Notes under the pieces: generated by a model
The model's input: the letters and a program-made list of their open reading frames with translations, nothing else
What the model was told of the DNA's origin: nothing
Databases searched by the model: none
Translations under genes and position numbers: made by a program
Assembly: GCA_026225475.1 (NCBI GenBank)
Contig: JAMFSU010000018.1
Location: forward strand, 1-64,000
DNA: 64,000 bases
From: Duganella sp.
GTDB lineage: Bacteria > Pseudomonadota > Gammaproteobacteria > Burkholderiales > Burkholderiaceae_D
Reading direction: 5' to 3'
Shown here: positions 1 to 7,750 of the stretch, piece after piece
How positions within the stretch are numbered: the stretch's first letter is position 1
Layout: each line of letters opens with the position of its first letter

Positions 1-125
1 CCAAACTGGCCTTGCAGGCCGCGCATCGCGGCTATGTGATGGAGTCGGGATTGATCACGATGAGCGGCGATGCCAAACAGATGCTCGATGATCCGCGTGT
101 GAAGGCCGCTTATCTGGGGGAGTAG
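1..125 (+). CDS. livF: LivF-type branched-chain amino acid ABC ATPase, 3' end only
   Basis: Only the last 40 codons are in the window, read from position 3 to a TAG at 123-125. The peptide carries the typical C-terminus of LivF ATPases: a HRGYVMESG segment, then a Leu/Ser-Gly-Asp-Ala stretch, and it ends DPRVKAAYLGE. In the family this subunit energises uptake of branched-chain amino acids or related substrates at the inner membrane. The nucleotide-binding motifs lie outside the window, so the assignment rests on this tail alone. Confidence 0.8.
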   Translation, partial: KLALQAAHRGYVMESGLITMSGDAKQMLDDPRVKAAYLGE

Positions 126-161
126 TGCCTGGCATGTGCACCAGATAGCGATGTCACCATG

Positions 162-195
162 AAAAAAGAGCGGCCGATATATGGCCGCTCTTTTC
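162..195. terminator. Bidirectional intrinsic terminator
   Basis: A 9-bp stem (AGAGCGGCC at 167-175 with GGCCGCTCT at 183-191) encloses a 7-nt loop. It has an A-run on the left and a T-run on the right, so it can terminate livF on the plus strand and the convergent gene at 218-685 on the minus strand. Confidence 0.85.
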
Positions 196-217
196 ATTTC
201 AACCAGGACATAACCGC

Positions 218-685
218 TTATGCGGCCTTCCTGGCGCGTACTTGATCGCGCAATGCCTTTACTCGGTCATGATTGGCCAGCACGCCCTGGTACTGGCGTT
301 CGATGATCAGCCGGACATCGCTTGGCAGTTCTTCCGACAAGGCCTTGCGATAGGCGTTGACGGCGGCATCTTCACCGCGTTCACATTCGTTCAGAATGAC
401 TTCATCATCCTTGCCCAGGATCGCAGTTTTGAGATTCAGCCATTGACGGTGTAGTGTGCCTGACACTGAGCTGTGTGTCGCTGGGTCGCCGCCCAGTGCA
501 CGCACCAGATTCTGCAATTCCAGCACGGTCTGACCGCAGGATTGCGAGCGTTCCAGGAACTGGTTCTTGTAGTAAGCCTGACGTTCTGATGCGTCTTCAG
601 CGCAGGCGCGGAAGCCTTCTTCGCCATCCTTGGAAATTTGGATCAGATCGTTCAGGGTATCGATCAATTGCGCGTTTTTCATCAT
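218..685 (-). CDS. PA2169 family (DUF2383) four-helix-bundle protein
   Basis: A 155-residue soluble, all-helical protein matching the PA2169/DUF2383 family by its start (LIDTLNDLIQISKDGEEGF), the central Cys-Gly-Gln helix and the final helical region. The family has a ferritin-like fold and no settled biochemical role; it is often found with stress genes, as here. Translation starts at tandem ATG codons (685 and 682) about five bases after GAAAGG, so either may be used. There is no signal peptide or membrane segment. Confidence 0.8.
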   Translation of the reverse strand: MMKNAQLIDTLNDLIQISKDGEEGFRACAEDASERQAYYKNQFLERSQSCGQTVLELQNLVRALGGDPATHSSVSGTLHRQWLNLKTAILGKDDEVILNECERGEDAAVNAYRKALSEELPSDVRLIIERQYQGVLANHDRVKALRDQVRARKAA

Positions 686-745
686 GTACCTTTCAGTTGA
701 ATTGATAAGGGGATTATTCTTTTTCTGTGTGGTAGCAGTGTGCGA

Positions 746-823
746 TCAGTGAACCAAAAGATAGATCAGCACCAGCAAAAAAGCAGGGGCGCCCAGTATC
801 CAGGCGATAAAATATTTACCCAT
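746..823 (-). CDS. 25-aa single-pass membrane peptide
   Basis: A short reading frame encodes MGKYFIAWILGAPAF followed by a hydrophobic tail ending YLLVH. It has a strong ribosome site (AAGGAGA, six bases before ATG). The whole peptide is one hydrophobic segment after a Lys at position 3. Its length and layout match the gene at 1777-1854, which also has a basic N-terminus, a Trp-hydrophobic-Leu-Gly-Pro core and an aromatic C-terminus. I do not recognise a named family. The good ribosome site and the paralogue support a real gene; the function is unknown. Confidence 0.6.
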   Translation of the reverse strand: MGKYFIAWILGAPAFLLVLIYLLVH

Positions 824-958
824 AATGTCTCCTTCTCTGTGAGGCCAAGGTTTAGCTTGGCCGGTGCCAGGCGGAAATTTATGCGCCTGAGGGAATTGGC
901 TGCGACACCAAGCCGCTATCCAATGCTTGCATGCTAGTCACCGGTGAGTTTTTTCGCC

Positions 959-987
959 ATCAGACGTATCCCTAATCGGCTGTAGGA
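959..987 (-). promoter_or_regulatory. Degenerate copy of the TCCTAC-N17-TCYTAT element
   Basis: Read on the minus strand, TCCTAC (987-982) is followed after exactly 17 nt by TCTGAT (964-959), which is preceded by G as in the better copies. It points at the 25-aa peptide gene that starts at 823, about 136 bases away. It lacks the TTG prefix and has mismatches in the second hexamer, so it is only a candidate. The rest of the 824-1169 gap holds nothing else I can identify apart from the copy at 1058-1089. Confidence 0.3.
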
Positions 988-1057
988 GGGCGTGGCTCCG
1001 GCTCTTTTCTGGCTTGTTGAAAATCGTGCAAAGCCTTTGCTGTAGAGGCTTCTCATC

Positions 1058-1089
1058 TTGTCCTACAAGACAATGGGCAGGCGTCCTAT
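1058..1089 (+). promoter_or_regulatory. Promoter-like element TTGTCCTAC-N17-TCCTAT (copy A)
   Basis: TTGTCCTAC (1058-1066) is followed by 17 bases and TCCTAT (1084-1089), 80 bases before the csbD-like gene at 1170. The same two blocks with identical 17-nt spacing occur at 1624-1655 and, with one change, at 7603-7634. The two-hexamer, 17-bp geometry is that of a sigma-factor promoter. The hexamers match no consensus I can name. Confidence 0.5.
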
Positions 1090-1169
1090 ATCTGGACCTG
1101 CGTGCCGTTGTTAGGATGCACTCCATCGTGTTGTTTTAGCTGGCACTTGCCACTACCAAGGAGAGCATC

Positions 1170-1364
1170 GTGAATAAAGATCAGCTGCTGGGAAATCTTA
1201 AATTCGTGTGCGGTCGATTGCAGGAGCATGTTGCGGTTCTGCTCCGTGATCCGGTGTTGCGCCGTCGTGCTCAGCAATGGCAGGTGGACGGCAAGGTGCA
1301 GCACACCATCGGCGAAGCGCGAGTCTTGATCCGACGTTCGCTCAAACAACATATGTCGGTTTGA
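1170..1364 (+). CDS. Divergent CsbD-like stress protein
   Basis: A 64-residue protein beginning MNKDQLLGNLKFVCGRLQ and continuing with the CsbD pattern of a G-x-hydrophobic-G helix repeat (VDGKVQHTIGEAR). CsbD proteins are small, charged general-stress proteins of unknown mechanism. It starts at GTG 1170, six bases after AAGGAGAG. Compared with the CsbD proteins at 2885 and 7751 it is richer in Arg and hydrophobic residues and poorer in Lys/Glu, so it is a divergent member. It probably forms an operon with the next gene, 26 bases downstream. Confidence 0.65.
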   Translation: MNKDQLLGNLKFVCGRLQEHVAVLLRDPVLRRRAQQWQVDGKVQHTIGEARVLIRRSLKQHMSV

Positions 1365-1390
1365 ACACGTCAAAAGGAAAGGAGCTTGCC

Positions 1391-1603
1391 ATGCTGAATA
1401 AACGAAATCTGTTGGTCATGTTGGGCCTTTCCGGTGCGGCTGTGGTTGCGGTGCTTAATCTCTGTGCCAATCGCTCGCAGCGTACGGATGCGCGTCTACA
1501 TCGCAAGGCGTTGCAACGCTGGGAAGGTGAAGGCGGCAACCAGCTGCAACCGGCCGTGCCGGGAGCGCAGCCTGCGGAGCCGGTGCCGGACGCGGCGTCT
1601 TGA
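1391..1603 (+). CDS. Small membrane-anchored hypothetical protein
   Basis: A 70-residue product. It has a short basic start (MLNKRNLL), one hydrophobic helix at about residues 7-25, an Arg-rich segment (RSQRTDARLHRKALQR) and a Pro/Ala-rich tail. The layout suggests an inner-membrane anchor with a flexible tail; orientation is uncertain. ATG 1391 is preceded by GGAAAGGAG with good spacing. An upstream in-frame ATG at 1277 lies inside the preceding gene and has no ribosome site. No family is recognised. Confidence 0.5.
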   Translation: MLNKRNLLVMLGLSGAAVVAVLNLCANRSQRTDARLHRKALQRWEGEGGNQLQPAVPGAQPAEPVPDAAS

Positions 1604-1623
1604 GCCTGAGCTGATCTCCGGGC

Positions 1624-1655
1624 TTGTCCTACAGGTCAATGAGTGGCAGTCCTAT
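1624..1655 (+). promoter_or_regulatory. Promoter-like element TTGTCCTAC-N17-TCCTAT (copy B)
   Basis: TTGTCCTAC (1624-1632), 17 bases, then TCCTAT (1650-1655). It has the same sequence blocks and spacing as the copy at 1058-1089, and also shares a CAATG in the spacer at the same offset. It lies 121 bases before the 25-aa peptide gene at 1777. Confidence 0.5.
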
Positions 1656-1776
1656 CGCAGCGCAAGCAGGTCACCGGTATTGTGATCATGTCCGCTCAGC
1701 CAGTTTGAACGTAGGCAAGCCGCATGAAAAGGCCGCCGTTGCTGGAAATAATCATCTGCAGAAATCAGGTGCAATC

Positions 1777-1854
1777 ATGAACAAGATAGTGATGTTCTGG
1801 CTGTTGGGAATGCCACTGTTGATGCTGCTCGTTCTTCAGTACTTGATGTATTGA
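1777..1854 (+). CDS. 25-aa single-pass membrane peptide (paralogue of 746-823)
   Basis: It encodes MNKIVMFWLLGMPLL plus a hydrophobic tail ending LQYLMY, 25 residues in all. Lys-3, the Trp-Leu-Leu-Gly-x-Pro core and the aromatic end align with the peptide at 746-823 (Lys-3, Trp-Ile-Leu-Gly-Ala-Pro). The ribosome site (AGGTG about seven bases before ATG) is weaker than that of its twin. The peptide would span the inner membrane once. Its function is unknown. It is followed 40 bases later by the DUF883 gene and may share its transcript. Confidence 0.55.
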   Translation: MNKIVMFWLLGMPLLMLLVLQYLMY

Positions 1855-1894
1855 ATGTATTGAGCAACACGCTAACCAGGAAAGAGAGTCAAAC

Positions 1895-2206
1895 ATGCGA
1901 GAAGATAAATTACATGCCGTCCGTAGCGATGTGCAAGAGTTGTTGCAACAGGCTCAGGAGCTGTTTACTGAAGCCGCCGCCAATTCCGGCAAGAAGGCAG
2001 AGGAGTTGCGCGCCAAAGGTGACGAAATTCTCAATCGCGCCTTCAATCAAGCAGAAAGCATTCAATCGTATGTGGTCAATACAGGCAAGGAAATCGCCGC
2101 CACCACCGACGACTATGTGCAATCGAATCCATGGCGCGCCATCGCCATTTCAACCGGACTTGGCCTGTTGGTTGGCCTGTGCGTTTCACGCTGCGGCGAA
2201 CGCTGA
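1895..2206 (+). CDS. DUF883 / ElaB-YqjD family membrane-anchored protein
   Basis: A 103-residue protein with a long amphipathic helical N-terminal part (LRAKGDEILNRAF and flanks) and a single C-terminal membrane helix. The helix follows the family signature YVQSNPWRAIAIS and ends GLLVGLCVSRCGER. In E. coli ElaB and YqjD are tail-anchored, stationary-phase proteins, and YqjD binds ribosomes; a similar role here is inferred from family only. The start is ATG 1895, after GGAAAGAGAG. The neighbours are all small stress-type genes. Confidence 0.85.
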   Translation: MREDKLHAVRSDVQELLQQAQELFTEAAANSGKKAEELRAKGDEILNRAFNQAESIQSYVVNTGKEIAATTDDYVQSNPWRAIAISTGLGLLVGLCVSRCGER

Positions 2207-2257
2207 GCAGATCGCTTTGCCGTCGCCATACCGCCAACGGAATAAAGGAAAGTGATC

Positions 2258-2812
2258 ATGCAGAACAAGCCAACGACAGTGCGCAAAATGCCGCAAACGC
2301 CATTTCATTTGGACCGCGATAGCTTGCGCGAAGCTGCCATGAAGCTTGGTGACGGTGCCGTTACCGAAGGCTATAAGGGCAACCGCGAAGAAGTCATTGC
2401 CATGCTCAATGGTGCGCTGGCAACTGAGCTGGTGTGCGTATTGCGCTACAAACGCCATTACTTCACTGCATCGGGCCTGGAAAACGAATCGATCAAGGCG
2501 GAATTTTTGGCACATGCGCTGGAAGAAGATGCACACGCCAACCAGATTGCCGAACGCATTGTGCAACTCAATGGCGAGCCGGATTTTAATCCGCGTCAAT
2601 TGAGCGAACGCAGTCATGCCGACTACGATGATTCTGGAGACATCAAGGCAATGGTGCGCGCCAATCTGCTGGCAGAACGGATTGCTATTGAGGCCTACCG
2701 GCAGATGATCGAGCGTATCGGCGACGATGATCCGACTACCCGGCACATGCTAGTTTCGATCATGGCCAAGGAAGAAGAGCATGCCAGCGACATGAGCGAT
2801 CTACTGGAGTGA
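2258..2812 (+). CDS. Ferritin-like / bacterioferritin-domain protein
   Basis: A 184-residue four-helix-bundle protein. Iron-ligand-type motifs are visible in order: a Glu in helix 1 (NGALATELVCVLRYKRHYF), an E-E-D-A-H motif in helix 2 (HALEEDAHANQIAERI), a Glu in helix 3 (LLAERIAIEAYRQM) and E-E-E-H in helix 4 (MAKEEEHASDMSDLL). This indicates a di-iron centre and iron storage or peroxide protection in the cytoplasm. I chose ATG 2258, seven bases after AAGGAA; the in-frame GTG at 2252 abuts the ribosome site. It differs from canonical bacterioferritin at the N-terminus, so the subfamily is left open. Confidence 0.8.
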   Translation: MQNKPTTVRKMPQTPFHLDRDSLREAAMKLGDGAVTEGYKGNREEVIAMLNGALATELVCVLRYKRHYFTASGLENESIKAEFLAHALEEDAHANQIAERIVQLNGEPDFNPRQLSERSHADYDDSGDIKAMVRANLLAERIAIEAYRQMIERIGDDDPTTRHMLVSIMAKEEEHASDMSDLLE

Positions 2813-2884
2813 AGTGCACAGTAGTCCCGCATTTTAGCGATCGTTGCAGCACCATCTATCGACGACAACAGCAAAGAGGACACC

Positions 2885-3097
2885 ATGAATTGGGACATCA
2901 TTGAAGGCAACTGGAAGCAATTCAAGGGCAAGGCCAAGGAACAATGGGGCAAGCTCAGTGGTGATCAGCTTGACACCATCACCGGTAAGCGCGAGCAGTT
3001 GGCAGGCCGGATTCAGGAAACCTATGGCGTGAGCAAGGAAGATGCCGAAAAACAGCTCAAAGCATTCGAAGACAGTAATCAGGATTGGCGTCATTGA
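2885..3097 (+). CDS. CsbD family stress protein (YjbJ-like)
   Basis: A 70-residue, strongly charged protein. The CsbD core is clear: NWDIIEGNWKQFKGKAKEQW near the start, then a Gly-Lys-Arg-Glu-Gln-Leu-Ala-Gly repeat unit and a Tyr-Gly motif (QETYGVSKEDAEKQL). It is closest in layout to E. coli YjbJ, an abundant stationary-phase and osmotic-stress protein with no known enzymatic role. ATG 2885 follows AAGAGGACACC. It lies 72 bases after the ferritin-like gene. Confidence 0.9.
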   Translation: MNWDIIEGNWKQFKGKAKEQWGKLSGDQLDTITGKREQLAGRIQETYGVSKEDAEKQLKAFEDSNQDWRH

Positions 3098-3148
3098 GCC
3101 GAGGCTGACGCACACCGCATTTTTACCATACGACAAAAGGACTTACCC

Positions 3149-3526
3149 ATGAAAAAAATCATCGCCACCTGTATTTTGAGCGCCGCCATCATTGGTGTGC
3201 ACGGTATGGCCAGCGCGGCTGATCCGATCAAGTCGCAATACAAAGCCGATGTCGCCTCTGCCGATGCCGACTACAAGACTGGCAAAGAAAAGTGCAAGCC
3301 GATGAAGGGCAATGATAAGGACGTCTGCCAGAAGGAAGCCAAGGCAACGCATGAAACTGCGATCGCCAAGGCCAAGGAAAATCGCAAGATGAAGGATGCT
3401 CACAAGGACATGGCAGAAACCAAAAATGATCAGCAGTACAAGGTTGCCAAGGAAAAATGCGACGCTATGAGCGGCGCTGAGAAGGATAAGTGCGTCACCG
3501 CCGCCAAGGTTGATCACGCCAAGTAA
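3149..3526 (+). CDS. Secreted Lys-rich protein with paired Cys-x-KG-x-D motifs
   Basis: A 125-residue protein with a Sec signal peptide (MKKIIATCILSAAII, cleavage near AxA at about residue 23). The mature part is Lys/Ala-rich and helical, with two similar Cys-bearing units: KCKPMKGNDKDVCQKEAK and KCDAMSGAEKDKCVTAAK. Each has two Cys about ten residues apart, which could form small disulphide hairpins in the periplasm. Similar units occur in the protein at 8879-9205. Such proteins are usually annotated as hypothetical, and I know of no tested role. Confidence 0.65.
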   Translation: MKKIIATCILSAAIIGVHGMASAADPIKSQYKADVASADADYKTGKEKCKPMKGNDKDVCQKEAKATHETAIAKAKENRKMKDAHKDMAETKNDQQYKVAKEKCDAMSGAEKDKCVTAAKVDHAK

Positions 3527-3640
3527 CTAGCCCGGCAGGACATGTAGCTAATTTGCGTTATTGCAAAGTCATGGAGAGGTAGGGATGCTTCTCCATAAAA
3601 AATTACCCAAACAATCGAGTTTATCAACAAGGAGAACATC

Positions 3641-3964
3641 ATGACTTTTTCACAAACTTTCACCAAACGTATTTTCGGCATGTTACTGGCACTGATGATG
3701 GTGTCGCTGGTTGGGTGCGCATCCGGCCCTAACAAGGAAGGAACCGGCGAATATGTGGACGATTCGGTCATCACCACCAAGGTGAAGTCGGCGATCTTCC
3801 AGGAGCCGAACCTGAAGTCAGCAGAAATCAATGTCGAAACCTACAAAGGCGTGGTCCAGTTGAGCGGCTTTGTGTCGTCGGCCATGGCGTCGACCCGTGC
3901 CAGTGAGCTGGCGCGCGGTGTCAACGGCGTCAAGTCGGTGAAAAACGACCTGCGCTTGAAGTAG
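3641..3964 (+). CDS. BON-domain lipoprotein
   Basis: A 107-residue protein with a lipoprotein signal (hydrophobic helix ending in the lipobox LVGC, Cys at about 25) and one BON domain (DSVITTKVKSAIFQE ... GVVQLSGFVSS ... GVKSVKNDLRLK). It resembles OsmY/DolP-type periplasmic proteins that bind phospholipid and are induced by osmotic or envelope stress. ATG 3641 is preceded by AAGGAGAACATC. It closes the first block of stress genes. Confidence 0.85.
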   Translation: MTFSQTFTKRIFGMLLALMMVSLVGCASGPNKEGTGEYVDDSVITTKVKSAIFQEPNLKSAEINVETYKGVVQLSGFVSSAMASTRASELARGVNGVKSVKNDLRLK

Positions 3965-4190
3965 GCGTAGGACGCGGCGGGCAGGCCGGTAATGGCTTGC
4001 CCGCCGCTGCATCATCGGTGCCATGCAAGTATCGGGCGGTGTTAAATCGCATGCGGTAGGGTATAGTTAGCCGCAGAAGATGCCGGCAGCGCCGGATCTG
4101 AACGCGAATGTAGGGCAGGTCTGCACGCATATGGAACAACGCAGTCTTGCCGCATTTGCCTGATCAATAAGGTAAGCAGCAGCAGTTTTG

Positions 4191-4835
4191 ATGCTAGTAA
4201 AAACTATGACAAAAATATTGGTAGTCGACGATCACGCTGTGGTGCGCGCGGGTGTGCAACATTTCATTGCTGATATTCCGAATATGGAAGTCGGTGGAGA
4301 AGCGAGCACGGCCGAAGAGGCGATTCGCCTGGTACGTACGCAGGAATGGGACATTGTCTTGCTAGATATTGCCATGCCCGACAAAAGCGGTGTGGAAGTG
4401 CTCAAGCAGATCAAGCGCGAAAAACCGGCCTTGCCGGTGCTCATGTTGAGTATGCATCCAGAGAGCCGCTATGCGGTCCAGGTGCTGCGCAGTGGTGCCA
4501 GTGGCTATGTGCAGAAGGAAGCGTTGGCAACTGACCTGGTCAGCGCCATCAATACCATCTTGCGCGGTCACAAATATATTAGTTACGGTGTTGCCGAATT
4601 GCTCACGACTGACCCGGTCGATTCGGAAAAACCCTTGCATGAAACCCTGTCGCAACGGGAATACGAGATCTTTTACAAGCTCGGACAAGGTCAGGGCGTC
4701 ACCCAAATCGCCGACGAATTGTGCCTCAGTGTGAAGACCGTGAGTACCTATCGTTCGCGGGTGCTGCAAAAAATGAACATGGCCAATAATGCCGACATTA
4801 TTTATTACGCGATCAAAACTAATCTCATCGATTAA
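4191..4835 (+). CDS. NarL/UvrY-type response regulator
   Basis: A two-domain regulator. The N-terminal receiver has the acidic pair in ILVVDDHAVVRAG, the phospho-accepting Asp in IVLLDIAMPDKSG, and the conserved Ser and Lys (MLSM, YVQKE). The C-terminal LuxR-type helix-turn-helix covers about residues 150-214 (LSQREYEIFYKLGQGQG ... CLSVKTVSTYRSRVLQKM). It begins a group with a stand-alone receiver and a histidine kinase, the likely cognate sensor. The start is uncertain: ATG 4191 and ATG 4206 are in frame and neither has a strong ribosome site. The target genes are not known. Confidence 0.85.
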   Translation: MLVKTMTKILVVDDHAVVRAGVQHFIADIPNMEVGGEASTAEEAIRLVRTQEWDIVLLDIAMPDKSGVEVLKQIKREKPALPVLMLSMHPESRYAVQVLRSGASGYVQKEALATDLVSAINTILRGHKYISYGVAELLTTDPVDSEKPLHETLSQREYEIFYKLGQGQGVTQIADELCLSVKTVSTYRSRVLQKMNMANNADIIYYAIKTNLID

Positions 4836-4962
4836 TTGAACGCCGCTCACGTATTCGCGCTGCAGCGGGTAACTGCGACGGTCTGTGTTGGTTTGGACTA
4901 AGCGTACCGGAACGCGCCGGCGCACAGCGCCCAGATTCATTTAAGTCGTTTTGGAAGTCACC

Positions 4963-5436
4963 ATGGAACAATTGTTGCAAAAACTGGCGGAACAGGAGGG
5001 GGGCACGACAGCGTCGCCGCTCAGGATTTTCCTCGTCGAAGATTCGCCGGATGTGCGCGATCTGATCATGGAGAGTCTGGCAGAAATACCTGGTGTGCTA
5101 CTGGCTGGCTATTCGGAAACCGAGCAGGACGCTATGCGACGGCTTGAAGATGAAGATTTCGATGTGTTGATTCTCGATATTCAGCTCAAGCAGGGCAATG
5201 GCATGAATCTGTTGCAGTCGTTGGCGCGCTCAGGAAAGCGCCGTCACGATGAGCTCAAAATCATCTTCAGCAATCATGTCAGCGCGACCTACCGGCGCGT
5301 TGGCTTGCAATACGGTGTTCAGTTTTTTTTCGATAAGTCGTCGGAATTCACCAAATTACGTAGCCTGATCGAGCGTTTGAGCGGTAAGGGACCTTCCCCT
5401 GTCGCTGCTGCACCATCCGGCTTTCTGCCGGCATAA
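4963..5436 (+). CDS. Stand-alone response-regulator receiver protein
   Basis: A protein of about 157 residues made of one receiver domain with short extensions. The acidic pocket is LVEDSPDVRD, the phospho-acceptor Asp lies in DVLILDIQLKQGNG, and the switch Lys is probably in FFFDKSSEF. There is no output domain, so it may act as a phosphate sink, a relay or a protein-interaction switch. I prefer ATG 4963, five bases after GGAAG, over TTG 4951. It sits between a NarL-type regulator and a histidine kinase, in the same direction. Confidence 0.8.
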   Translation: MEQLLQKLAEQEGGTTASPLRIFLVEDSPDVRDLIMESLAEIPGVLLAGYSETEQDAMRRLEDEDFDVLILDIQLKQGNGMNLLQSLARSGKRRHDELKIIFSNHVSATYRRVGLQYGVQFFFDKSSEFTKLRSLIERLSGKGPSPVAAAPSGFLPA

Positions 5437-5518
5437 AAGCCCGTCTCCAATATAATATTCGTATTGACCGTCGGCGTAGTCGGCGGCACGCGATCCATGA
5501 CACCAGGGGCTTGATGAC

Positions 5519-7540
5519 ATGCGCATGACGCTAGGACGAAACGATACTGGCGAGAATTCCTTGCTAGAGCAGTACGTCGCCACCCAATCCAATGTTGCCA
5601 ATATTGTCACCGCAGCGATGGGGCTGGCAGTCATGGTTGGTCTGTTTGGCGTGGTCGTGCTGATCTGCTGCTATGCAGAAGAGGACTATCGCAAGTTACT
5701 GGCGGACCTCATTCTGGTGCAAGGCAGCACCGCGGCTGGATTTGTCCTGGCAGGATGCACGTTGTACATGCAATGCATCAATGTCGGTAATCAGAGCCGT
5801 CGATTGACACTGGCCGCACGTTTGACGGCGAGTTTGTTATTGCTGCTCAGCATTGCTTTTTTGCTGCAAAACTTTCTTGGCGTCAACCTGTCGCGTGCAC
5901 ATCTGCCGGGCCTGGTGCTGGTTGGTAGTGCCATCGGTGCGGAAATCCACCCTCTGGCAGCGACGTGTTTATTGCTGGTGGCACTGGCTTTGCTGCTGCA
6001 CGACCAAGCTACCCGTGGCGGTCATTATCCTGCTGAATATCTGGCGTTTATTTTGATCGGCCTGGCGGCGATACCGCTGGTAGGTTATTTGTACGGCATT
6101 CATAAACTCACCTTTCTGAGCTATTCCACCGGCATTCCATTGTTGTCTGCGCTGGTGTTTTTGTTGCTGGGCGCGGCACTGTTGATGGCGCGTCCGTCAC
6201 ATCGCCTGATGGCGATCATCGTCGGCCATGCGCCGGGCGGCAATATGTTGCGACGTTTGTTGCCGTCGATGTTGTTGTTGATTTTGTTGCTCAATTTACT
6301 GGTCGCGCAGGGTGCAGAGTACCGTCTTTATGACGACCGCTTGATGTTGCCGTTTTTGACGCTGATCGATGGTGCACTGGTGGTATTCATTTTTTGGCGC
6401 TTCGCCGGCAGGCTCGATCGCGAGTATGGCGCGCGCATGCATAGCGCGGCAAAACTGGCAGAAACCAACTCGTTGTTGACGGCGGTCAGCGACAGTACCA
6501 GTGAACCGATCTTTGTCAAAAATCGCCAAGGTTTACTGGTGTTTGCCAATCCTGCTTTACTGCAACAGGTCGGTAAAAACTGGGAAGAGGCAATGTATCG
6601 CTCCAGCCGTGATTTGTTTTCCTCGATTGAGGATGCTGATCGCATCGATGAAGATGACAAGCGTGTGATGGCCAGTGGATTGCCGGAAACAATAGAACAG
6701 ACCCTGCATTTGCAACACGGCATATTTACCTATCAGTCAACGCGCGTACCCTGGTTCGACAAGAGCGGCAATGTGCTGGGGGTGATCGGTATCAGTACCG
6801 ATATTTCCGAACGCAAGCGTGCCGAGGATTCGTTGCGTGAGCGCGAAGCCCGCCTCGAAAAGACGGTGATCGAACGTACAGCCTTGTTACGCGAGCTGAC
6901 CAATCACCTGGAAACAGTGCGCGAAGAAGAAAAACGCGCGATCGCACGCGAGCTGCACGACAACATGGGTGCATCGCTGACAGCCTTGTCGATGCATCTA
7001 GAAAGTGTCTACAAGATACTGCCCGACGATGAAAAATGGCAGGAGCGCAAACCACGTATTCAAGGCTTGATGAGTTCACTGGTCGGCACCACCCGACGCA
7101 TCCAGACTGAGTTGCGTCCAAACATGCTGGACCTGTTTGGGTTGAAGGCTGCCATTACCGAGCAACTCGATGAATTGGCCGAGCGTACCGACATGGTTTG
7201 CAAGGCCAGCTTGCCTGATGAGGATGTGGTGATCGGCCATGAGATGGAAATCGCTATCTACCGCATGCTGCAGGAAATGCTCAATAATGTTGCTAAGCAT
7301 GCCAAAGCAAGCCTGGTCAACGTCATCCTCGATATCGACGAGGAGCAGGTGGCTTTGACGGTACGTGACAATGGCATTGGCATTCCGCCCGAGCGGCGCG
7401 ACAACAACAAGACCTATGGCTTGCGCGGCCTGCGTGAACGCGCCACTTTTTTTGGCGGCAGCGTGGATATTCGCCCCGCTTCTGGCTCAGGCGCGCTCAT
7501 TACCATACGCTTGCCATTGGCGCCGGCGGCAGCGGTCTGA
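5519..7540 (+). CDS. Membrane PAS histidine kinase, NarX/UhpB-like (HisKA_3)
   Basis: A 673-residue sensor kinase. The first ~290 residues hold about eight hydrophobic helices. A PAS/PAC domain follows at about 313-435 (AVSDSTSEPIFVKNRQG ... GVIGISTDISERKRAEDS) and then a short coiled coil. The HisKA_3 domain has the phospho-accepting His near residue 480 in IARELHDNMGASLTAL. The ATPase domain has EMLNNVAKHAKAS, DNGIGIPP and GLRGLRERA. This kinase class partners NarL-type regulators, which fits the regulator at 4191-4835. The signal is unknown; the multi-helix region suggests a membrane or hydrophobic stimulus. An 82-base gap separates it from the receiver gene. Confidence 0.88.
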   Translation: MRMTLGRNDTGENSLLEQYVATQSNVANIVTAAMGLAVMVGLFGVVVLICCYAEEDYRKLLADLILVQGSTAAGFVLAGCTLYMQCINVGNQSRRLTLAARLTASLLLLLSIAFLLQNFLGVNLSRAHLPGLVLVGSAIGAEIHPLAATCLLLVALALLLHDQATRGGHYPAEYLAFILIGLAAIPLVGYLYGIHKLTFLSYSTGIPLLSALVFLLLGAALLMARPSHRLMAIIVGHAPGGNMLRRLLPSMLLLILLLNLLVAQGAEYRLYDDRLMLPFLTLIDGALVVFIFWRFAGRLDREYGARMHSAAKLAETNSLLTAVSDSTSEPIFVKNRQGLLVFANPALLQQVGKNWEEAMYRSSRDLFSSIEDADRIDEDDKRVMASGLPETIEQTLHLQHGIFTYQSTRVPWFDKSGNVLGVIGISTDISERKRAEDSLREREARLEKTVIERTALLRELTNHLETVREEEKRAIARELHDNMGASLTALSMHLESVYKILPDDEKWQERKPRIQGLMSSLVGTTRRIQTELRPNMLDLFGLKAAITEQLDELAERTDMVCKASLPDEDVVIGHEMEIAIYRMLQEMLNNVAKHAKASLVNVILDIDEEQVALTVRDNGIGIPPERRDNNKTYGLRGLRERATFFGGSVDIRPASGSGALITIRLPLAPAAAV

Positions 7541-7602
7541 AACACCTGCGCGACGCCTGCCGCAGGGCAGACGTCGCCGCTTCTCTCACCCACGTTTGCA
7601 AA

Positions 7603-7634
7603 TTGTCCTACGCCCCAAAGCGGGCCTGTCTTAT
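7603..7634 (+). promoter_or_regulatory. Promoter-like element TTGTCCTAC-N17-TCTTAT (copy C)
   Basis: TTGTCCTAC (7603-7611), exactly 17 bases, then TCTTAT (7629-7634). It differs from the copies at 1058 and 1624 by one base in the second hexamer, while its spacer is unrelated. It lies 116 bases before the CsbD gene at 7751, more than 6 kb from the other copies. Confidence 0.5.
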
Positions 7635-7750
7635 ACCCCTGCGCCATGCTCCTGGTTAGTATGAACTTATCGCGTTTTCATCCCTGTGAACGTGTGCAGT
7701 TGACTGTGAATCGCATGCAGTAACTGGTCTTTCAACTTTCAGGAGTCATC

